From Methylobacterium platani (lineage in GTDB: Bacteria > Pseudomonadota > Alphaproteobacteria > Rhizobiales > Beijerinckiaceae), in the NCBI RefSeq assembly GCF_001653715.1, contig NZ_LWHQ01000036.1:21268-85267 (forward strand): 64,000 nucleotides of DNA. Direction: 5' to 3'. This document shows positions 26,971 to 35,413 of the stretch, in pieces. Under the pieces are notes generated by a model. It was not told the DNA's origin, searched no databases, and was given only the letters and a program-made list of their open reading frames with translations. The translations under genes and the position numbers were made by a program. Positions within the stretch are counted from its first letter, which is position 1. The number at the start of each line of letters is the position of its first letter.

Positions 26971-29796
26971 TCAGCCCGCCGCCAGCTGCGCCAGGCTCGC
27001 GGCGAGGTCGGCCTTGCGGAACGGCTTGACGAGCCGCGGCAGGTCGGCGGCGACGCCCTCGCTCTCGGCGTAGCCCGAGACCAGCAGCACCGGCACGCCG
27101 GGCCGGGCGGTGCGCAGGGCCCGGGCGAGGTCGGTCCCGGTGATGCCCGGCATCAGGTGGTCGGTCACCAGGAGGTCGAAGGGCTCGCCGCGGGCGACGA
27201 GGCGCATCGCCTCCTCGCCGGAGCCCGCCTCGATCACCGTGTAGCCGAGGTCCTCCAGCATGTCGGCCGTGCTCATGCGGACGAGGTCCTCGTCGTCGAC
27301 GAGGAGCGCGGTCCGGCGCGCGGGCGGCGCGTCGGGGGCCTCGACCCCGGTCTCCGGCTGGTCCGGCGCCGCGTCGCTCAAGGGAAGCCACAGCTCGACA
27401 TGGGTGCCGAGGCCCGGCCGGCTGCGCATGGTGAGGGCGCCGCCGAGCTGCGAGGCGAGGCCGTGCACCATCGACAGGCCGAGGCCCGTGCCCTTGCCGA
27501 TGCCCTTGGTCGAGAAGAACGGCTCGACCGCCCGCGCGAGCGTCGCCTCGTCCATGCCCGTGCCGGTATCGGCGACCGACAGCCGGATGTAGGGGCCGGG
27601 CCGGAGCGTCGCCCGGTGGCCGGCCTCCACGGCCTCGACGCCCGCCGAGATGCGCAGGGTCCCGCCCTCCGGCATCGCGTCGCGCGCGTTCACGCTGAGG
27701 TTGAGAAGCGCCATCTCGAGCTGGTTCAGGTCGCCCATCGCCGGCGGCAGCCCCTCCGGCACCTCGACGACGACCCGGATCTGCGGGCCGGTCGTGCTCG
27801 CGACGAGGTCGCCCATGCCGGTCACCAGCCGGGCGACGTCGACGGCCCGGGCCTGGAGCGGCTGGCGCCGGGCGAAGGCGAGGAGCCGCTGCACCAGGGT
27901 CTTGGCGCGATCGGCCGACTGCACCGCGCCGGCGATCAGGCGCTGCTCGCGCTCGCCGCCCACGCCCCGGCGCTGGAGCAGGTCGAGGGAGCCGACGATC
28001 GGGGTGAGGAGGTTGTTGAAGTCGTGGGCGACGCCGCCGGTGAGCTGGCCCATCGCCTCCATCTTCTGCGACTGGCGCAACGCCTCCTGCGCCGCCTCGA
28101 GCGCGGCCCGTGCGGCCTTCTCCTCGGTGACGTCGCGGGTCACCGCGTAGAGCTTGCCGCCCTCGGGCACCGCCACCCAGGACAGCCAGTGCCACGCGCC
28201 GTCCCGGGCGCGGTAGCGGTTCTCGAAGCGCAGGACCGGGTCGCCGCGCCGCACCTGCGCGAAGGCCGCGTCGCTCGCGCCAGCATCGTCCGGATGCACG
28301 AACCCGGCGTAGGAGCGGCCCTCGATCTCGCCGGTCGCCCAGCCGAGCGCCGCGCTCCAGGCCGGGTTGACCGCGTCGAAGGTCGCCGTCGCCAGGTCGA
28401 TGACCGACAGGAGGTCGAGGCTGTGGCGCCAGATCATGCCGCGCTCGCGGGTGCGCTCACCCACCTCCCGCTCGAGATCGGCGTTGAGCGCCCGCAGGGC
28501 CGTCTCGGCGAGCTTGCGGTCGTGGATGTCGACCGAGGCGCCGAACCAGTGCAGGACCGCGCCGCCGGCCGGGTCGCGGTAGGGCTCGGCGCGCACCAGG
28601 AACCAGCGGTAATCGCCGCCGGCCGAGCGGATGCGGTGCTCGACCAGGAAGGTGCCGCCGGAGCGCCGCGCCGCCTCGAACGCCGCCATCGTCGGCGCGA
28701 CGTCGTCCGGATGGACGTGGGCGTCGGCGATCCCGGCAGCGGTCGCCGGCTCGTGCGGGGCGCCGGTATAGGCGGTCCATTGCCGGTTGAAGAACGCGAC
28801 GCGGCCCTCGGCGTCGGTGATCCAGACGATCTGCGGCACCGCGTCGGCCATCAGCCGGAAGCGCGCCTCGCTGGCGCGCAGGCGCTCCTCGACGGCGAGC
28901 CGCTCGGTGAGGTCGACGGTCGCGACGAGCAGGTTGCCGGGCTCTCCCGACGCGAGGTTCAGGCGGGTGACGCGGCTGTTGGCCCAGACGATGCTGCCGT
29001 CCGGGCGCCGGTAGCGCTTGTCGAGGGAGGCGGTGCCGCCGGTCCGGATCGACCGCACCAGCGCGTCGCGGCTCGGCCGCACGTCGGCGGGATGGGTCAC
29101 GTCGGCGATGGTGAAGGACAGGAGGTCGTCGGCGGTCCGCCCGAGGATGCGGCACAGCTCCTCGTTCACCCGCAGGAAACGGCCGTCGAGGCCGACCTCC
29201 GACAGGCCGACCGTCGCCCCGGCGAAGATGGCGGACAGCCGCGCCTCGCCGCCCCTCAGCTCGCGCTCGGCCGCGACGCGGCCGGTGGTCTCGGCCAGCA
29301 CGCACAGCACGCCCGCCGGCCGGCCGCTCTCGTCGAGCACCGGCGAGTAGTCGAGGTTCATCCAGACCTGCTCGGGGCGCCCGTACCGGTAGAGCGTCAG
29401 CTCCTGGTCCCGGTACGACAGCGTCCCGCCGGACAGGCCGACCCGCATCACGCGGTCGTTGAAGTCGGCGACCTCGGGCCAGCCCTCCCGCACCCGCGAG
29501 CCGAGGAGCGCGGGGTGCCGCCCGCCGGCGAAGACCGAATAGGCGTCGTTGTAGAGCATGATGCCGTCCTCGCCCCACAGCATCACCATCGGGACCGGCG
29601 AGCGCAGCAGCAGCAGGGTCGCGGTCCGCAGGCTCTGCGGCCAGCCCGCGAGCGGGCCGAGCGCCGTGCCCGACCAGTCGCGCCCCGCGACGAGGCGGCC
29701 GCAGGCGCCGGCCGCCGCCAGGTTCGCCTCGAAGGTCAGGGTCGTCCCGAGGATCGGGTTCGCCGCGACGGGTCGGGCCCGGGTATCGGCCGGCAT
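26971..29796 (-). CDS. multi-PAS hybrid sensor histidine kinase
   Basis: A 941-residue cytoplasmic kinase without transmembrane helices. About four PAS domains fill residues 30-540: a first one with MVMLWGEDGIMLYNDAYSVFAG, then GLSEVGLDGRFLRVNEELCRILG, PQIVWITDAEGRVAFFNRQW, and LLSVIDLATATFDAVNPAW. HisKA follows, with the phospho-His591 in GGVAHDFNNLLTP, then HATPase_c (NLSVNARDAMPEGG, DTGTGMDEATLARAVEPFF, GKGTGLGLSMVHG) and a C-terminal receiver (LLVDDEDLVRMST, LLVTDHLMPGITG). The domain set matches HWE/HisKA hybrid kinases common in methylobacteria, which integrate light or redox cues. The output partner is not encoded nearby. Confidence 0.92.
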   Translation of the reverse strand: MPADTRARPVAANPILGTTLTFEANLAAAGACGRLVAGRDWSGTALGPLAGWPQSLRTATLLLLRSPVPMVMLWGEDGIMLYNDAYSVFAGGRHPALLGSRVREGWPEVADFNDRVMRVGLSGGTLSYRDQELTLYRYGRPEQVWMNLDYSPVLDESGRPAGVLCVLAETTGRVAAERELRGGEARLSAIFAGATVGLSEVGLDGRFLRVNEELCRILGRTADDLLSFTIADVTHPADVRPSRDALVRSIRTGGTASLDKRYRRPDGSIVWANSRVTRLNLASGEPGNLLVATVDLTERLAVEERLRASEARFRLMADAVPQIVWITDAEGRVAFFNRQWTAYTGAPHEPATAAGIADAHVHPDDVAPTMAAFEAARRSGGTFLVEHRIRSAGGDYRWFLVRAEPYRDPAGGAVLHWFGASVDIHDRKLAETALRALNADLEREVGERTRERGMIWRHSLDLLSVIDLATATFDAVNPAWSAALGWATGEIEGRSYAGFVHPDDAGASDAAFAQVRRGDPVLRFENRYRARDGAWHWLSWVAVPEGGKLYAVTRDVTEEKAARAALEAAQEALRQSQKMEAMGQLTGGVAHDFNNLLTPIVGSLDLLQRRGVGGEREQRLIAGAVQSADRAKTLVQRLLAFARRQPLQARAVDVARLVTGMGDLVASTTGPQIRVVVEVPEGLPPAMGDLNQLEMALLNLSVNARDAMPEGGTLRISAGVEAVEAGHRATLRPGPYIRLSVADTGTGMDEATLARAVEPFFSTKGIGKGTGLGLSMVHGLASQLGGALTMRSRPGLGTHVELWLPLSDAAPDQPETGVEAPDAPPARRTALLVDDEDLVRMSTADMLEDLGYTVIEAGSGEEAMRLVARGEPFDLLVTDHLMPGITGTDLARALRTARPGVPVLLVSGYAESEGVAADLPRLVKPFRKADLAASLAQLAAG

Positions 29797-29947
29797 CGTT
29801 CCTCTCTCCGGACGCCGCGAGCGGACGTCGACCCATCCCCGCGGGACCGCTCGCGCCGACCGCCCGCGGCGACGCCGCGCATAAGCTCCTCCCCAGTATA
29901 CGATTCCGCTGGGTCAGTCACGTCCCGGGACGCTCGCAAGGCGCGCG

Positions 29948-31144
29948 TCAGGCGGCCTGCCGGTCGGCGTAGAGGCGGCAATGCTGCAGGTAGCCGACCT
30001 CGTGACGGCCGGCGAGCTCGACCACGCTCGACCACAGCCAGGACGGCGCTCCCGCGCAGCCGGCCGCGACCTCGGCCCGCCACGCCGCGCGCACCGTCCC
30101 GTCCATCTGCCGGCCATGGGCCTGGCCGACCACGTAGGCGAGGTAGTGGGCGGCGCGCACCGCCTCCTCGCGGCTGAACTGGTCGACGTCGAGCTTCAGG
30201 TCCTGGGGCGCGAGCTCGCGCATCACCACCGGCTTGCCGAGGAGGCGCACCGGCAGCATCCGCTCGCCGAGATTGGGCGAGAGCGCCCGCGCCCCGGCGA
30301 CGACGCGGGCGGCGGCGTCCGGCGGCATCTCCGCGCCCGGGGCGGCGGGTGCCGCCGAGGCGACCGCCTCCTTGAGGTCGATGAGCGCGAGCCGGCCGCG
30401 GTCCTGCGGCTCCTCGATCCGCACCAGCGCGGCGTAGCGCAGGAAGCCGAGCGAGCTGCAGCCCTTCATCCAGTAGGCGGCGTCGATCAGGCGGATGTCC
30501 TGCACCGCGTCGCGGCCGTTCAGGGCGCGCACGAGGCCGCGCACGTCCTCCTCGCCGAACAGCGCGTGCAGGGCGTCGCGCTCGGCCGCGTCGAGGGCCC
30601 AGAACTTGCGGCCGAGCGGGATCCGGGGCTCGACGTCCTTCAGGCGCTCGCGGGCGAGGTGCTTCCAGTGCCGGCCGAGCGCGCGGCGCCGCACGGTGTG
30701 CACCACCTCCGGCTCCGGCGGAGCGGCGTCGCCGTCCGGCCCGTCGAGGCCCTGGACGTAGCCGTGGATCATCTCCTCCAGCATCCGCGCGGTGACGACG
30801 CCCGGCAGGTCGGAGCCACGGGCGGCGCTCGCCAGCGACAGGCCGAGGCGCACGAGGTCGTGGGTCGGGTTGCCGATCACCGTCTGGTCGAGGTCGCGGA
30901 TCTGGATGTCGACCCGCCCGTCGGCATCGGCGAGGGGGCCGAGATTGCCGAGATGGCAGTCGCCGCAGATCCAGACCGGCGGGCCCTCCGGCAGGGTGCC
31001 GCGGGCAAGCCCGTCGAGCCACTCGTAGAATTGCAGGGTGTTGCCGCGGACATAGGCATGGGCGGAGCGGGCCATCTTCAGGGTCCGCTGACGTTCCAGG
31101 ACGGCCGCACGGTCCTTCGGGCCGAGGATGAGGGTCTCGCGCAT
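29948..31144 (-). CDS. DUF2252 family protein
   Basis: A 398-residue DUF2252 protein. The family has a kinase-like fold, with CGDCHLGNLGPLADADGRVDIQIRDLDQ resembling the phosphotransferase HGD-N...D layout, and KGCSSLGFLRYAALVRIE further on. The C-terminal part has AHYLAYVVGQAHGRQMDG. The biochemical role of DUF2252 is unknown. It lies between two hybrid histidine kinases, all leftward, with gaps over 150 bp, so a shared transcript is uncertain. Confidence 0.85.
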   Translation of the reverse strand: MRETLILGPKDRAAVLERQRTLKMARSAHAYVRGNTLQFYEWLDGLARGTLPEGPPVWICGDCHLGNLGPLADADGRVDIQIRDLDQTVIGNPTHDLVRLGLSLASAARGSDLPGVVTARMLEEMIHGYVQGLDGPDGDAAPPEPEVVHTVRRRALGRHWKHLARERLKDVEPRIPLGRKFWALDAAERDALHALFGEEDVRGLVRALNGRDAVQDIRLIDAAYWMKGCSSLGFLRYAALVRIEEPQDRGRLALIDLKEAVASAAPAAPGAEMPPDAAARVVAGARALSPNLGERMLPVRLLGKPVVMRELAPQDLKLDVDQFSREEAVRAAHYLAYVVGQAHGRQMDGTVRAAWRAEVAAGCAGAPSWLWSSVVELAGRHEVGYLQHCRLYADRQAA

Positions 31145-31357
31145 TCCACCACCTGCATCGCCGCGGCCGCAGACTCGACATCCGGTTCGATATGGCCGCG
31201 CTTCTCAACGCGCGAGAACGGATCGGCACCGCGCGTCGTTTCGTCTCCGCTGTGGATGACGCGGACCGGTCGTTCGTGCAGGGAAGCGACGGCGCCGGTC
31301 GTGCGTCCCGTCCATGCGGGATGACGATCGTCCGGGCGGTGCCGCGAGGCCGGGGCT

Positions 31358-33742
31358 TCAGGGCGCGATCATCTCGCGGATGCGGGCGGCCAGGGCATCG
31401 ACCGCGAACGGCTTGGTCAGGACCGCCATGCCGGGTTCGAGCCGGCCGTCGCCGAACAGGGCGGCCTCCGCGAAGCCGGTGATGAACAGCACCTTGAGAT
31501 CCGGGCGCGTCACCCGGGCGGCATCCGCCATCTGGCGGCCGTTCATGCCGCCGGGCAGGCCGACATCCGTCACCAGCAGGTCGACGCGGGCGTCCGACTG
31601 GAGCACCCGCAGGCCCCCCGCGCCGTCCGCGGCCTCGACCGCGGTGTAGCCGAGGTCGTTCAGCACGTCGGTCACGAGCATCCGCACGGTCGGCTCGTCG
31701 TCGACGATCAGCACGGTCTCGCCCGCCCCGGCCTGGGCCGGCGGACGCCTCTCGGCATCGAGCCCGCCGACCTCCGCCTCGCCCCGGTGCCGCGGCAGGG
31801 TGAGGCAGACGGTGGTGCCGGCCCCGACCACGGAGCGGATCCGCACCTGCCCGCCCGACTGCTTGGCGAAGCCGTAGATCATCGACAGGCCCAGGCCCGT
31901 GCCCTCGCCCATCGGCTTGGTGGTGAAGAACGGGTCGAACGCCCGGGCGACGACCTCCGGGGGCATGCCGGTGCCGGTATCGGACACGCACAGCGCCAGG
32001 TACTGCCCCTCCGGCATGTCCTGCGCCTCGGCCTGCGCACGGTCGATCCAGCGGTTCTCCGTCTCGATGACGATCCGGCCGCCGTCGGGCATCGCGTCCC
32101 GCGCGTTGATGCAGAGGTTCAGGAGCGCGTTCTCGAGCTGCGAGGGATCGACCAGGGCGGGCCAGAGGTCGTCGGCCCCCCGGTGCCGCAGGTCGATGCC
32201 CGGGCCGACGGTGCGCTGGATCAGGTCGAGCATCCCGTCGACCAGCCGGTTCGCGTCGACGGCCTTGGGGGCCAGCGTCTGGCGGCGCGAGAAGGCGAGG
32301 AGCCGGTGGGTCAGCGCCGCCGCCCGCTTCGAGGCGCCCTGCGCGGCGGCGATGTACTTCGCGACGTCCTTGGAGCGGCCCTGGCCGATGCGGGTCTCGA
32401 TCAGCTCGAGCGAGCCGGAGATGCCGGCGAGCAGGTTGTTGAAGTCGTGGGCGAGCCCGCCGGTGAGCTGGCCCACCGCCTCCATCTTCTGCGACTGGCG
32501 CAAGACCTCCTCCATGCGGGCGCGGTCCTCGCCGGCCTGCCGCAGGCTCTCGGCCGCCTCCCGCAGGTCGCGCGTCCGCTCCTCGACCCGGGCCTCCAGC
32601 GAGGCGTTGAGCCGGCGGATCTCGTCCTGCGTGCGGCGCTGCCGGAACGCCGCGAAGGCGAGAAGGGCGGTGGCCAGCAGGCCGCCGCCGCAGACGAGCC
32701 CGATCTCCGGCAGGGCCGAGGCGCGCCGCGGCGAGAGGCGCTGCTCGAACTGCACGGTCCAGGTCCGGCCGCCCAGCTCGAGCGTCGCCTCGCGCGTCAG
32801 CCGGCCGGGCACGCTGTGCGGGGTCCGGGCGGAGCGGTGCAGCAGCGTCGCCGCGCCCGGGGCGCCGTCGTAGATCGCGTAGGCGGCGTCCTCCTCGGCC
32901 TCGGCGGCCACGATGCTGTTGAACAGGTCGTCGGCCCGGAAGGCCCCGAAGACGAAGCCGAGATACCGCCGCCGCCGCTCGTCGAGGTCGGCGGGCACGG
33001 CGCCGCCGGCATAGACCGGCATGGCGACGAGGAAGCCGGCCTGCTTGTTCGCGTCGATCTCCTGGACGAGCTGGATCCGCGCCGAGGCGGCCGGAAGGCC
33101 GGTGTCGCGGGCGCGCTCGACCATGTCGCGCCGGACCGGGTCGGACATCACGTCGTAGCCGATGGCGGCCTGGTTGCGCGGGTTCGGCGGCTCGGCGAAC
33201 AGGACCGGGCTGAGCACCGGGTTGTCGGTCGGCGGCCGCACGCGGAAGTCCGGCACGCCCAGAGCCGCCGCCTTCGCGGCGAAACGCTCGCGGTCCGAGG
33301 CCGGGACGGCCGGGGTGAAGCCGATGCCGAGGAAGCCGGGATACAGGGCCTGGAACTCGATCCGCTGCACGTAGGCCCGGAACTGGGCCAGCGTGACGGT
33401 GTCGCCGTCGGCGGCGAACAGGCCGGCGCCGCCGCGCAGGAGCGCGGTGTAGGTGCGGAACTGGTCCTCGACCGTGCGCAGCTCGATGTCGGTGGCGTGG
33501 AGGAAGGTCAGGCGGTCGCGCAGCTCCGCCGACCGCCAGATCAGGGCGGTGCCGAGCGCCGTCGCGAGCAGGCACACGGCCAGGATCGAGTGCGGGATCC
33601 AGCGCCAGGCGCGCGGTGCCGTCGGGATCGGGGCCGCCGTCGCCTCGACGCGGTCCTGCTGCAGGGGAAGTTCGTGCAAGGGGAAGAACCGAACGAATGG
33701 AGCGGCCCGTCGCGCGGGGCGGATGGCGGCATGCGATACCAT
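31358..33742 (-). CDS. CHASE-domain hybrid sensor histidine kinase
   Basis: A 794-residue membrane kinase. One transmembrane helix (ILAVCLLATALGTALIW) precedes a periplasmic CHASE domain, identified by FRTYTALLRGGAGLFAADGDTVT, FLGIGFTPAVPASDRERF and GYDVMSDPVRRD. A second helix (LVCGGGLLATALLAFAAF) follows. Then come a coiled coil, HisKA with phospho-His432 in GGLAHDFNNLLAG, HATPase_c (NLCINARDAMPDGG, GEGTGLGLSMIYG) and a receiver with LLVTDVGLPGGMNG. CHASE domains bind small extracellular ligands such as cytokinin-like compounds in plants. The start is uncertain: the ATG at 33742 gives a normal N-terminus, while a frame to 33907 would add 55 improbable residues. Confidence 0.88.
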   Translation of the reverse strand: MVSHAAIRPARRAAPFVRFFPLHELPLQQDRVEATAAPIPTAPRAWRWIPHSILAVCLLATALGTALIWRSAELRDRLTFLHATDIELRTVEDQFRTYTALLRGGAGLFAADGDTVTLAQFRAYVQRIEFQALYPGFLGIGFTPAVPASDRERFAAKAAALGVPDFRVRPPTDNPVLSPVLFAEPPNPRNQAAIGYDVMSDPVRRDMVERARDTGLPAASARIQLVQEIDANKQAGFLVAMPVYAGGAVPADLDERRRRYLGFVFGAFRADDLFNSIVAAEAEEDAAYAIYDGAPGAATLLHRSARTPHSVPGRLTREATLELGGRTWTVQFEQRLSPRRASALPEIGLVCGGGLLATALLAFAAFRQRRTQDEIRRLNASLEARVEERTRDLREAAESLRQAGEDRARMEEVLRQSQKMEAVGQLTGGLAHDFNNLLAGISGSLELIETRIGQGRSKDVAKYIAAAQGASKRAAALTHRLLAFSRRQTLAPKAVDANRLVDGMLDLIQRTVGPGIDLRHRGADDLWPALVDPSQLENALLNLCINARDAMPDGGRIVIETENRWIDRAQAEAQDMPEGQYLALCVSDTGTGMPPEVVARAFDPFFTTKPMGEGTGLGLSMIYGFAKQSGGQVRIRSVVGAGTTVCLTLPRHRGEAEVGGLDAERRPPAQAGAGETVLIVDDEPTVRMLVTDVLNDLGYTAVEAADGAGGLRVLQSDARVDLLVTDVGLPGGMNGRQMADAARVTRPDLKVLFITGFAEAALFGDGRLEPGMAVLTKPFAVDALAARIREMIAP

Positions 33743-33940
33743 GATGACGGTAACGGGGCAGTTCAGCCAACCGTGGCGGCAAGGGACGCGGCCCGCGCCG
33801 CCCATCGCCCGGGACGCGGGGTCGCGGGGCCGGCGCTCCCAACCGCGCGCGGTGCGGTTCCGCGGGAATCGCCGCGGAACGAAAGGCGCCATCGCGGCAT
33901 TCCTCATCCGAGCCAGCTTGGCCTTAAGGACTGCCCGCCC

Positions 33941-34099
33941 ATGACCCTCCTGATCGTCCTCATCCTGCTCATCCTGCTCTTCGGCGGCGGCGGCAGCTTC
34001 TACGGCGGCGGCCGCTACCGCACGGGCGGCCTCGGCATCGGCGGCATCCTGCTGATCATCCTGGTCGTGCTCCTGCTCACCGGCCGGATCACCATCTGA
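33941..34099 (+). CDS. DUF3309-type small membrane protein
   Basis: A 52-residue hydrophobic protein with two transmembrane stretches (LLIVLILLILLFGGGG and GGILLIILVVLLLTGRI) around a glycine-rich loop with SFYGGGRYRTGG. Such DUF3309-like micro-proteins are common, often stress-induced, in Hyphomicrobiales, and their function is unknown. An AAGGA ribosome site precedes the ATG. It is divergent from the CHASE kinase and is followed within five bases by a 36-bp palindrome, so it forms a one-gene unit. Confidence 0.75.
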   Translation: MTLLIVLILLILLFGGGGSFYGGGRYRTGGLGIGGILLIILVVLLLTGRITI

Positions 34100-34103
34100 T
34101 CCC

Positions 34104-34139
34104 GCAGCGCCTTCGAGCGACGTCGTTCGAAGGCGCTGC
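34104..34139 (+). terminator. palindromic terminator after the DUF3309-type gene
   Basis: A 36-bp inverted repeat with one mismatch, arms GCAGCGCCTTCGAGCGAC and GTCGTTCGAAGGCGCTGC. It begins five bases past the stop codon and shares the core GCGCCTTCGAACG with the palindrome at 35291-35320. There is no T-run, as is usual for terminators in high-GC alphaproteobacteria. Confidence 0.6.
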
Positions 34140-34239
34140 CCTGGGCCCGCACGGCCGCCGTGCTCGTCGCCTCGGCGCCGGTCGCCGTCCCGGCGAAAGG
34201 GGGCTATGCTCCGGGATCGGATCCCCCGGATGCCCTGCG

Positions 34240-35283
34240 ATGACGACGCGCTCGCGATCCGACACGGGAGGCCTCGCCGCCCCGCGGGCGAAGCGCCGGG
34301 ACGTGCTCGCCTGGCTCGCCGGCGCGGTCGCCGTCCCGCACGCCGCCGGCGCGCAGCCGCGGCCGGCCCTGCCCGTCGCCGGGCCGGTCATCGGCTATCT
34401 CGGCCTCGAATCCCCCGAGCCTTACGCCAGCCGGCTCGCCGCCTTCCGGGACGGCCTGGCCGATGCCGGCCTCGTCGAGGGACGCGACGTCGCGATCGAT
34501 TTCCGCTGGGCCGAGGGGCGCTACGAGCGGCTGCCCGGGCTCGCGCGGGACCTGGTCGAGCGCCGGGTCGCGGTCCTGGCCGCACCCGGGGGGGCGCCGG
34601 TCGCGCTCGCCGCGAAGGCGGCCACCGCGACGATCCCGATCGTCTTCGAGATGGGCGGGGATCCCGTCGCGCTCGGGGTCGTGCAGGACCTCGCGCGCCC
34701 GCGCGGCAACCTCACGGGGGTGTCGAGCCTCAGCGTGGAGGTGTCGCGCAAGCGGCTGGAATTCCTGCACGAGGCGGTGCCGGCCGCCCGGACCTTCGCG
34801 GTGGCGTTCAACCCGACGAGTCCGACCGCGCCCTCGCAGCTGCGATCCCTGCACGAGGCGGCAGACGCCCTCGGCGTGGGCCTGCAAGCCTCGGCGGTCG
34901 GCAGCGAGGCGGATTTCGCGCCGATCTTCGCGGGCGCGGCCGCGCAGCGGCCCGGGGGCCTCGTCTTCACCTCCGACCCCTATTTCGCCCTGCGCAGCCG
35001 GCTGCTCGCCGACCTCGCGCTCCGCCACGCCCTGCCGGCCGTCACGCAGACGCGGGACTTTCCCCTGGCGGGCGGCCTGATGAGCTATGGCGGCGACTTC
35101 ACGCAGACCCACCGGCTGGCCGGCCTCTATGCCGGCCGGATCCTCAAGGGCGAGCGGCCCTCCGACCTGCCGGTGCAGCTCGTCACGAAGGTCGAGCTGT
35201 TCGTGAACCTCAAGGCCGCCGATGCCCTCGGCGTGACCGTCCCGCCCGGGCTCCTGAGCGCCGCCGACACGGTCCTCGAGTGA
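34240..35283 (+). CDS. ABC transporter substrate-binding protein (COG2984/TrpX type), orphan
   Basis: A 347-residue periplasmic binding protein of the ABC_sub_bind family. The N-terminal export signal (KRRDVLAWLAGAVAVPHAAGAQ) has a twin-arginine-like character. The mature part has VIGYLGLESPEPYASRLAAF, the VAVLAAPGGAPVALAAKAAT linker, PIVFEMGGDPVALGVV and LARPRGNLTGVSSL. Members bind tryptophan, tyrosine or other small ligands. No permease or ATPase gene is adjacent, and terminators bracket it on both sides, so it is a solitary binding protein, a state common in this family. Confidence 0.85.
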   Translation: MTTRSRSDTGGLAAPRAKRRDVLAWLAGAVAVPHAAGAQPRPALPVAGPVIGYLGLESPEPYASRLAAFRDGLADAGLVEGRDVAIDFRWAEGRYERLPGLARDLVERRVAVLAAPGGAPVALAAKAATATIPIVFEMGGDPVALGVVQDLARPRGNLTGVSSLSVEVSRKRLEFLHEAVPAARTFAVAFNPTSPTAPSQLRSLHEAADALGVGLQASAVGSEADFAPIFAGAAAQRPGGLVFTSDPYFALRSRLLADLALRHALPAVTQTRDFPLAGGLMSYGGDFTQTHRLAGLYAGRILKGERPSDLPVQLVTKVELFVNLKAADALGVTVPPGLLSAADTVLE

Positions 35284-35290
35284 GGCCGCC

Positions 35291-35320
35291 GCGCCTTCGA
35301 ACGGATCCGTTCGAAGGCGC
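35291..35320 (+). terminator. perfect 30-bp palindrome after the substrate-binding protein gene
   Basis: A perfect inverted repeat whose arm begins GCGCCTTCGAACG, centred on GATC, seven bases after the stop codon. It is nearly the same sequence as the palindrome at 34104-34139. Intrinsic terminator function is likely. Confidence 0.6.
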
Positions 35321-35364
35321 AGCGCAAGCCCGAACGGGCGTCGGCGCCGGTGCGCCGGACGCCT

Positions 35365-35386
35365 TGGCATCGACGTGTCGATGCCA
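35365..35386 (-). terminator. hairpin downstream of the cyclase gene
   Basis: TGGCATCGAC and GTCGATGCCA form a perfect 10-bp stem with a two-base GT centre. It lies 28 bp past the stop of the leftward cyclase gene, so it probably terminates that transcript, back to back with the palindrome at 35291-35320. Confidence 0.5.
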
Positions 35387-35413
35387 GGGCGCGAGGGTAT
35401 GGGCGCAGCGGGT

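Noticed and set aside
29736..33842. Very long open frame of 1368 codons on the minus strand
   Set aside because: It is a GC-driven shadow that crosses the DUF2252 and kinase genes in another frame and is full of Arg/Ala/Pro runs.
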